A DNA stretch of 50,319 bases from Desulfitibacter sp. BRH_c19. GTDB taxonomy: Bacteria; Bacillota; DSM-16504; Desulfitibacterales; Desulfitibacteraceae. Below, piece by piece: positions 16,607 through 25,546 of the stretch. A model generated the notes under the pieces. It worked only from the letters and a program-made list of their open reading frames with translations. It was not told where the DNA came from and did no database searches. The DNA lies in contig LOER01000006.1 in the NCBI GenBank assembly GCA_001515945.1, positions 1 to 50,319 on the forward strand, read 5' to 3'. Positions within the stretch are counted from its first letter, which is position 1; each line of letters starts with the position of its first letter. The translations under genes were made by a program, and so were the position numbers.

Positions 16607-17308
16607 ATGTCAATAATACTTAATATAATACTTTTTTTGCTATTATTTATCTTAATTGTATTGTTAGCAGCAATGATTATTCCAATAAGATATTCTTTTA
16701 ATGGAGGATATACAAATAGCCTCTACGGTTTTGGTAGTATTAGTGTATTACATTTCTGTAAAATCTTGTTTTCGTATGATACTAATGGCACTATTAGTAA
16801 AATCAACCTTTTTGGTTTTTCCATTAATATTGATCCAGAGACTGCTAAGAATAAGAAAGCAAGAGCTAAAAAATTTAAACTTAAAAAGAACCCTAAGGAA
16901 AAAGGAAAATCTAGTCAAGGTAAGGAAAGCTTCGGTTTTGTTAAGCAGCTTTTCAAAAAGGATATTCTCTTCCATGTATTATTTTTTTTAAGAGATCTAA
17001 TTAATATTTTAAAACCCAAGATTTTAATGATAAAAGGCAAAATTGGTTTTTATGAACCGCATCATACAGCTTGGCTCCAGGCTATACTTTCCTCTCTCTC
17101 TGAATTAAATATTGACTCTATAATTGATGTAGAGACTGTTTGGGATGATGAGTATTATGAGGCAGAACTTGAAATAAAAGGGCGTCTGGTAATAATAGTT
17201 ATAGTCGCTAGACTCCTTAGGTTTTTCATGTCAAAAAATACTTTAAAGGTATGGCGAGTATATAGAAGTGAAAAAAAGAAAAAAAATATCTTAAAACATG
17301 CAACTTAA
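16607..17308 (+). CDS. DUF2953 membrane-anchored protein (YtfI-like)
   Basis: A 233-residue protein with an N-terminal membrane helix (ILFLLLFILIVLLAAMIIPI), a Lys-rich stretch (about residues 80-110) and a C-terminal part including IGFYEPHHTAWLQAILSSL. This matches DUF2953, the family of Bacillus subtilis YtfI, which precedes ytfJ there as it does here. The function is unknown. ATG with AGGTGGTGGACCA. Confidence 0.85.
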   Translation: MSIILNIILFLLLFILIVLLAAMIIPIRYSFNGGYTNSLYGFGSISVLHFCKILFSYDTNGTISKINLFGFSINIDPETAKNKKARAKKFKLKKNPKEKGKSSQGKESFGFVKQLFKKDILFHVLFFLRDLINILKPKILMIKGKIGFYEPHHTAWLQAILSSLSELNIDSIIDVETVWDDEYYEAELEIKGRLVIIVIVARLLRFFMSKNTLKVWRVYRSEKKKKNILKHAT

Positions 17309-17383
17309 GCTATAAATTGTGAGTATCTATAATTGTTAAGACAAAATTAAAATTTAAAAATATAAATTAGGAGGAAGATTAAA

Positions 17384-17761
17384 ATGAACCCAACTGAAAA
17401 TGTAATTAACTCTATGTTCGAGAAATTAGAAAAATTTATTCGTACTGAAACTGTAGTAGGTGAACCCATTCAAGTAGGGAATATAACCCTAATACCTATT
17501 ATTACTGTATCCTTTGGCGTAGGCGCTGGAGGTGGCGGTGGTAAGGATGAAAAGGGTAATGATGGTACTGGATCTGGTGGAGGCTTAGGAGCTAAAATTC
17601 AGCCTAATGCAATGCTTGTACTAAAAAATGATGAGGTAAGTGTGCTTCCTTTAAGCAATAAGGGATCCTTAGACAAGCTGTTTGAAATGGTGCCAGACAT
17701 AATCTCTAAAATGGATTGCTGCAGTCCAAAGAATGAAAAAGAAGAGAAAGAAACAGAATAA
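17384..17761 (+). CDS. ytfJ: Spore protein YtfJ (GerW family)
   Basis: A 125-residue protein: N-terminal helix with MFEKLEKFIRTETVVGEPI, then the hallmark ITLIPIITVSFGVGAGGGGG, a glycine-rich stretch, GLGAKIQPNAMLVLKNDEV and a C-terminal helix. This is the YtfJ/GerW family, made in the forespore of spore formers. ATG with AGGAGGAAGATTAAA. The conserved neighbour DUF2953 strengthens the call. It shows that the organism belongs to a spore-forming lineage. Confidence 0.93.
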   Translation: MNPTENVINSMFEKLEKFIRTETVVGEPIQVGNITLIPIITVSFGVGAGGGGGKDEKGNDGTGSGGGLGAKIQPNAMLVLKNDEVSVLPLSNKGSLDKLFEMVPDIISKMDCCSPKNEKEEKETE

Positions 17762-17772
17762 CCTAAAAAACA

Positions 17773-17810
17773 AGGACGGCCCTAAATTCCCAAAGAATTA
17801 GGGCCGTCCT
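17773..17810. terminator. GC-rich hairpin between convergent genes
   Basis: AGGACGGCCCTAA pairs with TTAGGGCCGTCCT around a short loop. The T-run (TTGTTTTTT) lies on the minus-strand side, and the plus side has none, so it may stop minus-strand transcripts best. Confidence 0.65.
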
Positions 17811-17865
17811 GAATGTTTAGATCATTTCCATTGTTACCTTAGTTTTTGGTTCGCACATACTCTAT

Positions 17866-17906
17866 AAATAAACTCTCCCTCCATATTTTGCAGGGAGAGT
17901 TTATTT
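17866..17906. terminator. Bidirectional terminator
   Basis: AAATAAACTCTCCCT pairs perfectly with AGGGAGAGTTTATTT over an 11-base loop, between the ends of ytfJ and the convergent glycosidase gene. Confidence 0.8.
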
Positions 17907-17917
17907 CTAATTTGGAT

Positions 17918-20485
17918 CTATTCTAATGTTATCTTTTTTGTCTCTGGATCCCATTGGATAGATAAGTCTAAGCTTTCTGCTACTGCTCTAAGAGGTAACA
18001 TAGTACGCCCATGCATTATTTGAGGTTCTACATCTAAAGAAACTGCAGTTCCATCAACCACCATAATATCTTCTCCTGGCCATAGGTCTATCCAGCGACG
18101 TTCCTTAATAACTGTTGCATTTCTAGTATCTCCATCCCAGAGTACAGAGGAACCTAACGCCTCTGATATAAATCTGACAGGGACCATGGTGCGACCTTCA
18201 ATCACTACTGGAGCTACATCCATTTCAGTTTCATTACCATCAATTTTTAAGATTTTTTGTCCTATTGTAAGCTCCAGTACTTGTTGTTCTGAAGGTTCAG
18301 TCCCCTTGGTACCATAAGTAAAGGTTAAACCCTTCATTAAAATACTCCCCTGTAAGCTTCTTTGACCTTTTTGTTCTTCTGGTACAGCTAGATAAATGCG
18401 CTTAAGAGATACTGGTTTAGTTAAGTCCTTTGTACTAACCTGTAGTGTCTTCCAACCCAACCAATTAATCCCTGAGCTCAAATCAAGTCTATGAATATTT
18501 CCACTACCATCCTGGAGCTCTGCCCTTAACCATTCATTTCCTTTATTTCCATAAATACTTACGGCAAAACCTTCTGTAGTATCATCAACTGGAATACCAT
18601 CTCCTACAAATCTCACATAGGCTGCGGTTGTTCCCTGGCCCTTTGTAAAGTCATATGCTAGTTTTGTTACCTGTCCTGAAGAGTTTTCTGGGTCATTAAC
18701 AAGAGATATCTCACCAAGCACTCCTTGAGGAACGCCTTCATAGGAAATTCCCTGCATACTATCAAATTCTAAAACTTCCCGTTCCCCTTGAAACTGTAAT
18801 ACTAACGGAGCACTAAAGCCCTGGTATCTAGCAACTACAAATCCGATATCACTACCCTTAGTATCCTGTATAGTCAATACTCCTTGAGGAGAAACGTGCC
18901 CCTCTATTCCATGTACCTGCCAATCTACAAGATGAGCTGGAACCTGCCTGCTCTCACCAGACTTAGTACTTAAATTCAGCTGCAACTGCTTCTGGGATCC
19001 TGTCACATTAGCACTAGAAGTACCTGTTAATACCATTGTATTAAGATCACTTTTACCTAATACTTGAACAGGTATTTTAATGTTAGTAGAATTTACAGTA
19101 GCTTTTATTTCAGTAGCACCTTGTTTCCGAGCTATGAATTTATTTTCTTCTATGGTTCCTAGCTTTCCGGTCTCCTGCCACTGTACAGGTAATGTTTTAA
19201 CGTCGACAGGGTTGTAAAATTCATCATAGCCCTTCAATGTATAATTAGTCTCTTCGTTAATTAAGAGTATCTCTGTTCCACCAATAATTAAATCTTTTAA
19301 TTGTCCCTGTGGGGCCTTTGAGTAAATTCCTATTGCATTAACCACTAAACGTTCTTGGGGCTGCTCTGGTTCAAAAACTCTTTTAGTTTCCCATTCTCCA
19401 AGAGGTCTTGATACCATTGTAGTGGATCCTCCACCATCAAGGTTTAAAGCCTTCCATGCACCAATTTCCTCAAAAAATTTGGATAGGTTGGTTAGGCTTA
19501 AACCAACACTAATTGGAGTATTTCTTTCTACTCCCACAAAGTACAATGTTTGTCCATCCTTGGAGATGCCAGCAGCTGTCCTCGCACGGACTCCACTTAA
19601 ACCAGAAGTATTCCTGGAATATGGAATGGCTTTCCCTTCATTTACCAGTAACGAATGTCCTCCTACTATCATGGACCAATCTCTATTAGGTTCAATAGAA
19701 TATTGAATATCTATCATATCTCCAGACTGGAAGTTTTCCACCATGAAATTTGCTGCATCACCATGACCCCTCAAAATATACATTCCTTCTGGAACTGCAT
19801 GGTCAAAGTATTCTCCCACTACTATTTCTACTACCTGACCATCTTTTACAAGCATCTCTGTGGGAGTTGTGGAGCCATCATGACCCCTAGTTTTTCCTCC
19901 CCAAAGGTCACTATACACGTGAAGCTTATTTGCATGACTATGACTCCCCACAGGTTCTTCCCAATATATTGTTTTATTGAGTCCTGATAGCTGAAACTCA
20001 GCTCCTGAAGAAGCGCTAACCTTTCCTTCAAAGGTAAAGGGTTCTATGTAGGCCATTCTATCCTTTGTTATACCTAGAGCAAAAATATTTTCTAGTTTTG
20101 ATGGAGATGACACAAGTCTTGTGCCCATTATCATCGGACCTAATGGCGATCCTTCCCCACTCATACTATAGTAGTCCCCATTTATTGCTGCTGCTGACCC
20201 AGTATTCTTGGCCATAGCAGAAACATTTAATCTTTGAGTAAGCTTTCCAGCCCCTGGTATTACATCCACCTGAACATGGGGATTTTTCAAATCCACCTCA
20301 ATAACATTAATATTTACATGACCACTAGACGTTTGCCACTGATATTCCTTGAGTACCGCCCCTGCTGTAATTGGTACAGTTTCCTTTAACTCTGGCTTTG
20401 GAGCTTCTTCTGTTTTAATTTCAGTTGCATTTACAGGTGAAACCATAAATATGGCAATTAATAATCCTACTAAAAATCTGACCAC
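17918..20485 (-). CDS. Secreted phosphodiester glycosidase-like protein with copper amine oxidase-type N-terminal repeats
   Basis: An 855-residue exported protein with a signal peptide (FLVGLLIAIFMVSPVNA). Residues ~50-380 form a NAGPA/phosphodiester glycosidase domain: INGDYYSMSGEGSPLG, ARTAAGISKDGQTLYFVGVE and the hallmark LNLDGGGSTTM. A middle part of beta-rich repeats follows, and the last ~95 residues are two copies of the Cu_amine_oxidN1 repeat (MVPVRFISEALGSSVLWD, MLPLRAVAESLDLSIQWD), common in Clostridia surface proteins as an anchoring or wall-associated unit. GTG start after AGGAGGATTTTT. The NAGPA domain removes GlcNAc from phosphodiesters in animals; the bacterial substrates are unclear, possibly wall polymers. 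Confidence 0.9.
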   Translation of the reverse strand: MVRFLVGLLIAIFMVSPVNATEIKTEEAPKPELKETVPITAGAVLKEYQWQTSSGHVNINVIEVDLKNPHVQVDVIPGAGKLTQRLNVSAMAKNTGSAAAINGDYYSMSGEGSPLGPMIMGTRLVSSPSKLENIFALGITKDRMAYIEPFTFEGKVSASSGAEFQLSGLNKTIYWEEPVGSHSHANKLHVYSDLWGGKTRGHDGSTTPTEMLVKDGQVVEIVVGEYFDHAVPEGMYILRGHGDAANFMVENFQSGDMIDIQYSIEPNRDWSMIVGGHSLLVNEGKAIPYSRNTSGLSGVRARTAAGISKDGQTLYFVGVERNTPISVGLSLTNLSKFFEEIGAWKALNLDGGGSTTMVSRPLGEWETKRVFEPEQPQERLVVNAIGIYSKAPQGQLKDLIIGGTEILLINEETNYTLKGYDEFYNPVDVKTLPVQWQETGKLGTIEENKFIARKQGATEIKATVNSTNIKIPVQVLGKSDLNTMVLTGTSSANVTGSQKQLQLNLSTKSGESRQVPAHLVDWQVHGIEGHVSPQGVLTIQDTKGSDIGFVVARYQGFSAPLVLQFQGEREVLEFDSMQGISYEGVPQGVLGEISLVNDPENSSGQVTKLAYDFTKGQGTTAAYVRFVGDGIPVDDTTEGFAVSIYGNKGNEWLRAELQDGSGNIHRLDLSSGINWLGWKTLQVSTKDLTKPVSLKRIYLAVPEEQKGQRSLQGSILMKGLTFTYGTKGTEPSEQQVLELTIGQKILKIDGNETEMDVAPVVIEGRTMVPVRFISEALGSSVLWDGDTRNATVIKERRWIDLWPGEDIMVVDGTAVSLDVEPQIMHGRTMLPLRAVAESLDLSIQWDPETKKITLE

Positions 20486-20753
20486 AAAAATCCTCCTCTT
20501 TATCTGCTGTTATTTTGTTGTATTACTATATGAATCAGCCCAGGGTACATAAGAAGAATATTTTGGTCCTGAACTAGTTTTATATTTATTTAGACTTGTT
20601 CTATAGATATATTGTTCCAATAGTTGATTCGTTTATCAATTAATATTTGGGGCAGTATCTTCAGTTGTATCTCGATTTATTCTAACATTCTTTCAAATCT
20701 TCCATTTTACATCCTTTCATATCAAATGATTTTCACCAGATGGTGTTGCCCCT

Positions 20754-23700
20754 TTAGCCAATTTCCATGGTTAATTTACTTCCTTCCCCACCCACTTGGG
20801 CAGGTGTTACAATCAGTCTTCTTGCCATGCGATTTCTCATTTCCTGGACATGACTTATTACCCCTATGGACAAGCTCCCCATTTGAAGCCTTTCTAAAGC
20901 TGAAATAACTACTTCAAGGAGTTCCGGATCTAATGAGCCAAAGCCTTCATCTAAGAAGAAAAATTCTAGTGGATAGGTCCCCCTTAGCTGTATTTGAGAT
21001 GAAAGGGCTAATGCTAGCGAAAAAGACACTAGAAAGGTTTCTCCTCCCGAAAGGGAGCTGACAGGTCTTCTGAAGCCGCCATTAGCATCATCTCTAATAA
21101 TAAATCCACCTTCAGAATCTACCTCTAGAGTATAGCGATTCTTTGTAAGCTCTCCAAGTCGGGCAGATGCTATCCTAGCAACATTTAAGAGATGCTCCTC
21201 TGCCATAAATTCTATAAAGGCATTGCCCGTCAATACCCTCCTTAATTCCCTTAAAAGATTACCATGTTTCTGAAGCTTCTTAAATTCTTCCTCTAACTGC
21301 TGCCATCTGAAATGCTTGGCTTGAATATCCTTTAGAGCTCTTATCGCAGCACCCTTATCTTCTAAAGCCTTTTCGTGGTTTTCAATACACAGCTTTAATT
21401 GTGCTTGAACAGTTTGCCACTCTTCTTCTGATAGTGTCTTCTGTTCTAGAAGCTTCTCTAAGTCCTTTTCTCTTTCTAGTAGTGCTTCAAGCTTCTTGTT
21501 AAATTTTTGAATTTTTTCCTTAAGCCCCCTGCAAATTTCTATAGGCCGTAGTGAACTTCTTGCATCCGTTTCATTTTCAAAATCCTGTTCCTTTAAACCC
21601 ATAAGTAGCTTATCTTTTAGTATTTCTATTCTATTTAAAGTATTGGCAAAATCAGCCTTGAAGGTTGTAAGATTCTTTTCCGCCTTTGTTCTCTTTTCAG
21701 AGACGTTCTCTAGGGTTACCTTTGCCTGTTCTTTTTTATCCTTTAAAACCATTAATTCTTTATTTGTTTCAACTAGTAGTTTTTCAACAGTCTCACCCGC
21801 TGTTATATTATTCAAAAGAGTCTTCTTTTCCTCATATGAAATCTTTAGCTGATTTAAATTCATTGCCAACTCGGCCTCTTCAATCTGCTTTTCCTTAATA
21901 CCCTTTTCTGCTTCTTGTAAGGAAATATTTGTGTCCTCAATTTCTTGTTCAACTTTTTCTATTCTTGTTTTTAGATCAGCAATTTTCTTATCCCACTCAC
22001 CTAGCTTTTTCCATTCATTTACTATTTCTAGAATATCAATGTCGCCTCTTGCTCCATTTAACTGCGCTTCCTTTTCTTTTAGTCTATACTCTAGCGCAGT
22101 AAGTTTTGCTTCCGATTCCTCAATATTTTCATATAGGCTTTGTTTTCTGCTTAGGGAAACATCTCTTTTTGATTTTGCAGCATTCAGCCTGTCTTTGACT
22201 TCTGTAACTGCTTTTTCTAGCTGCTCTAGGGTAGCTAGTTGTCTCTCATACGTTAGTTTAAGCTCATCTGAGTCAAGCTTCTGCCATGCTTCAGGAAGAC
22301 TATTTCTTTGATGAGACAGGTAGGTTTGCTTTTCCTCAATGAGAATATTTTCTTGCTCAAGTTTATCCTTTAAACTATCTAGGTATAGCTGCTGCTGATA
22401 AATGCTTTTTTCACTAGTCCGCAGTTCTTCTGCTAATTTATCTAATTCCTTAGTACATTCTGCTGATTTTTCTTTTAATATATTTAAATTTTCAATACTA
22501 TCATTTGCCTGGGCTGGTTCAGGATGCTCCCTAGCTCCACAGACTGGACAAGGTGCACCATTTTCTAAGGACTCAACAAGCATTCCAGCTAGATTCTGTC
22601 TCTCCTGATCCTTTAATTCACCTTCGATCTTGTTTCGTTCTTCCTCCAAAGCTTTGATGCTTTTTTCTAGCGTTTCGTAGTCTTCTCTTGTTTTCTTTCT
22701 ATTTATCTGGGCTGTAGACAAATCATTTGTAAGAGTGGTGATCTTTTCTTTAAGATCATTTATCTCTTTTTCATAGCGAATTACTTCATTAATGTGGTAA
22801 AAAAACTTCTTTTCATCTCCTGGACTTCTTTTTTTCTCTTTCTGATAGTTTTCAGAAATAGTTTTCTCCTCTGCAACCACTGCAAGAAGAAATTGCTCTG
22901 CTTCTTGGAATCCATTTTCAGCCTGTTGATATAGTTTCTTTTTATGGTTAAATTCTTTTTTGCTTTCTGACAGCTGACCTAAGATATCCTGGTACTCTCG
23001 GTAAGTATTATATGCAAGGTTGATCTGCTGCCTATCTTCTGGAGAAACTGTATGATTTCCTACTATACTTCTCATTGCATTTTGTTCCTTAAGGCTAGTT
23101 TCCCTTTTTGACCTTAGGATATGAATCTGAGTATCTAATTCAGCTACTACTGCAGTACAGGCCTTTTTGTTTTTATGTCTTTCCGTGGCATCAATCATTA
23201 AAGCTGTAATTTCTTTTTCAAGAACTTTAGCTTCTTCTAGTCTTGTCTTTCTCATAATGAGAAGTGGTTGTTTTTCTTCCCACTCTTTTTCTGTATTTAA
23301 AAATACCTTCTGAAGATTTTTCTGTTCACTTTCAGTTCTATAAAATATATCTTGGGCGCCTTCTAGTTCTTTTGCTTGGATGTCTTTTAATCTATCAAGA
23401 TGTTCCTGTTCCTCCAAAAGATGCCTTATGGACTCAGCCCTTTCAGCTTGATTTAACTCTTTTTCAGAGGCTGTTATTTCTCCTTCTTCTTTAAGCAGAA
23501 GTTTTTTATCACTAATAACTCCATGGAGCTCTGTTTGCTTTTGCCAGATCTCCCTGTACTGATCAAAGATCTTCTGTGTTTTTTCAAGTGCTACCTTACT
23601 TTGTAGCTCTGCTTCTTTAGCTTTTTCGAGGGACACTTTAGCATTTTCTAGGGTCATTTCTGACGCATCCCCTAGACCCTGCTTTTCACGCTCTATCCCC

Positions 23701-24302
23701 TCTATGGAATTGACTACTACTTCACTTCTCTTTTTTACCTTTTCCTGGAGCTTGTCACCATATGATTCAAGGTTAAAAAGCCGTTGCAACATCATTCTGC
23801 GGTCCCGTCCTTGAAGAGATAAAAATTCGGCAAATTTTCCTTGAGGAAGTACAACCGCCCTAGTAAAGTCGTCCACGGTAAGTCCTAGTATCTGAACAAC
23901 AGACTGATCAACATCATTGACCTTATCTGCAAGTACTCTTTGCCCAAAATCACCTTCTTCAATTAAACGGCAGTTGCCACTTTGAACTGTATTTTCACGT
24001 ATTTTCTTGAACTGTCTTTCAACTATATATCTATTTGAACCATCCCCAGAATTTAGTTCAAAGGTATAGGAAACATAAACCTTATCAGAATTATGATTAA
24101 TAATTCCCTGGCGGGTATTCTTCGGGGCTCTTTCCACTTTACCGAAAAGGGCTAGGGTGATTGCATCTAAAACCGTTGATTTACCACTTCCGGTCGGGCC
24201 AAATATACCAAATGTACCCCTTTCACATAATTTGCTAAAGTCAATCTCCTGAATGTCTTGATAGCTATGCAATCCCTGTAGTTTCAATTTTATTGGCTTC
24301 AT
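20754..24302 (-). CDS. sbcC: DNA double-strand break repair ATPase SbcC (Rad50-like)
   Basis: An 1182-residue SMC-like protein. Walker A GPTGSGKST is at residues 35-43. Long coiled coils flank a zinc hook (PCPVCGAREHP, about residue 585). The C-terminal lobe has signature SSLSGGETFLVSFSLALAL and Walker B FFFLDEGFGSLD. With SbcD it forms the Mre11/Rad50-type nuclease that opens hairpins and protein-blocked ends. Its ATG overlaps the SbcD stop (ATGA), so the two are coupled. Full length for the family. Confidence 0.97.
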   Translation of the reverse strand: MKPIKLKLQGLHSYQDIQEIDFSKLCERGTFGIFGPTGSGKSTVLDAITLALFGKVERAPKNTRQGIINHNSDKVYVSYTFELNSGDGSNRYIVERQFKKIRENTVQSGNCRLIEEGDFGQRVLADKVNDVDQSVVQILGLTVDDFTRAVVLPQGKFAEFLSLQGRDRRMMLQRLFNLESYGDKLQEKVKKRSEVVVNSIEGIEREKQGLGDASEMTLENAKVSLEKAKEAELQSKVALEKTQKIFDQYREIWQKQTELHGVISDKKLLLKEEGEITASEKELNQAERAESIRHLLEEQEHLDRLKDIQAKELEGAQDIFYRTESEQKNLQKVFLNTEKEWEEKQPLLIMRKTRLEEAKVLEKEITALMIDATERHKNKKACTAVVAELDTQIHILRSKRETSLKEQNAMRSIVGNHTVSPEDRQQINLAYNTYREYQDILGQLSESKKEFNHKKKLYQQAENGFQEAEQFLLAVVAEEKTISENYQKEKKRSPGDEKKFFYHINEVIRYEKEINDLKEKITTLTNDLSTAQINRKKTREDYETLEKSIKALEEERNKIEGELKDQERQNLAGMLVESLENGAPCPVCGAREHPEPAQANDSIENLNILKEKSAECTKELDKLAEELRTSEKSIYQQQLYLDSLKDKLEQENILIEEKQTYLSHQRNSLPEAWQKLDSDELKLTYERQLATLEQLEKAVTEVKDRLNAAKSKRDVSLSRKQSLYENIEESEAKLTALEYRLKEKEAQLNGARGDIDILEIVNEWKKLGEWDKKIADLKTRIEKVEQEIEDTNISLQEAEKGIKEKQIEEAELAMNLNQLKISYEEKKTLLNNITAGETVEKLLVETNKELMVLKDKKEQAKVTLENVSEKRTKAEKNLTTFKADFANTLNRIEILKDKLLMGLKEQDFENETDARSSLRPIEICRGLKEKIQKFNKKLEALLEREKDLEKLLEQKTLSEEEWQTVQAQLKLCIENHEKALEDKGAAIRALKDIQAKHFRWQQLEEEFKKLQKHGNLLRELRRVLTGNAFIEFMAEEHLLNVARIASARLGELTKNRYTLEVDSEGGFIIRDDANGGFRRPVSSLSGGETFLVSFSLALALSSQIQLRGTYPLEFFFLDEGFGSLDPELLEVVISALERLQMGSLSIGVISHVQEMRNRMARRLIVTPAQVGGEGSKLTMEIG

Positions 24303-25546
24303 GATACAGTCTCCACCTCCTTCTCACTTTCTTCCTGATCCTCATTTAGAAGCTCTAGGAACAAGTTCATAAGGTCTTCACCAGGCAGGGTTCCTCCTGA
24401 CTTTGTCATATAAAACTGTTTAAAGAGTTCATCAATGGCAACACCTGAACGATCTACTGCTGACAGAGTATCTTTGTCTTCTGAAATAAAAACAGGTCTG
24501 ATGGCTATGATACCTGGATGAGCTTTTTTAATCAGCGCTAACTCCTGGTGATTCATTACCTCTTTAAGGTATATCTCCAGCTCTATCCAAGCATCCATAT
24601 TTCTACCTTCCTCACACCACTCAAGAACCTCATTGACACCACCTTTTGCTACCCACCTAACAAGGGGCTTTCCGCTATTTAAATGAACACTTTTCACATC
24701 AGCCTGACCACCTGGGCTTATGTCTACTATGTAAACAGATTTAGTCTGATTAGCTTCGGAAAAACTATAGGCAAGGGGAGAACCAGAATAGTAGGCAGGT
24801 ACGTCCGCTTTCACCCTCTGAGGCCTATGAAGGTGACCTAATGCAGCATACTGAACTTCTGACGGCAAGGCATCGGGATAAACAGTACATGCTCCTCCTA
24901 AGTGAAAGCTTCTTTCAGAATCGGAGATCTTACCCCCTGCAGTATAGATGTGACTCATCAATAGGTTAACTGTGTCTTTGCGAAAGTTTTGGGAATTTGC
25001 CATTAAGAGATTTTTAACACGCTCTGAGTAAGCCTGCTGCATTTTCTCGTCATCCAGTTCAAGACTCATAACCTCCTTAAGCCTAGCTTCTGAAGGATAG
25101 GGAAGGGTAAGTATTACTGCATTATGTTCACAACCAGGTACTGAAATCTCAATCCAACCTGCTCCAGAATTCACACAGCTTGCTTTGTTGGAAAGGACTT
25201 GGGGATGGATTTCACTTGCAGGCAGCCCCAACAGAAATATTCCTTGACGCTGTGCTAAAGTTTCCACGGCACACAGTCTATCAGGATTGTCGTGGTTTCC
25301 AGCAATAACCACTATCCCACGTTTACCTCCTTCTGCCAGTATATCTATAGCATTACAAAAGAGTTGTTCTGCCAAGGCAGGGGGATTATATGTATCAAAA
25401 ATATCTCCCGCAATTAAAACAAGGTCAATCTTCTCATCCTTAACGATCTGACTAAGCTCCTCAATAAAATCTTCTTGTTCCTTATGCCGATCTCGTCCCT
25501 CTAGGTTTTTCCCTAAATGCCAATCAGATGTGTGAAGTACTCTCAT
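24299..25546 (-). CDS. sbcD: Nuclease SbcD (Mre11-like)
   Basis: A 415-residue calcineurin-like phosphoesterase. All metal-site motifs are present: LHTSDWHLGK (D, H), LIAGDIFD, VIAGNHDNPDR and YAALGHLHRPQ. ATG at 25546 is chosen over an upstream TTG because AGGGAG stands nine bases before it and translation then begins MRVLHTSDW. It overlaps the addA end by 23 bases and the sbcC start by 4, so it links the AddAB and SbcCD genes in one operon. Confidence 0.97.
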   Translation of the reverse strand: MRVLHTSDWHLGKNLEGRDRHKEQEDFIEELSQIVKDEKIDLVLIAGDIFDTYNPPALAEQLFCNAIDILAEGGKRGIVVIAGNHDNPDRLCAVETLAQRQGIFLLGLPASEIHPQVLSNKASCVNSGAGWIEISVPGCEHNAVILTLPYPSEARLKEVMSLELDDEKMQQAYSERVKNLLMANSQNFRKDTVNLLMSHIYTAGGKISDSERSFHLGGACTVYPDALPSEVQYAALGHLHRPQRVKADVPAYYSGSPLAYSFSEANQTKSVYIVDISPGGQADVKSVHLNSGKPLVRWVAKGGVNEVLEWCEEGRNMDAWIELEIYLKEVMNHQELALIKKAHPGIIAIRPVFISEDKDTLSAVDRSGVAIDELFKQFYMTKSGGTLPGEDLMNLFLELLNEDQEESEKEVETVS

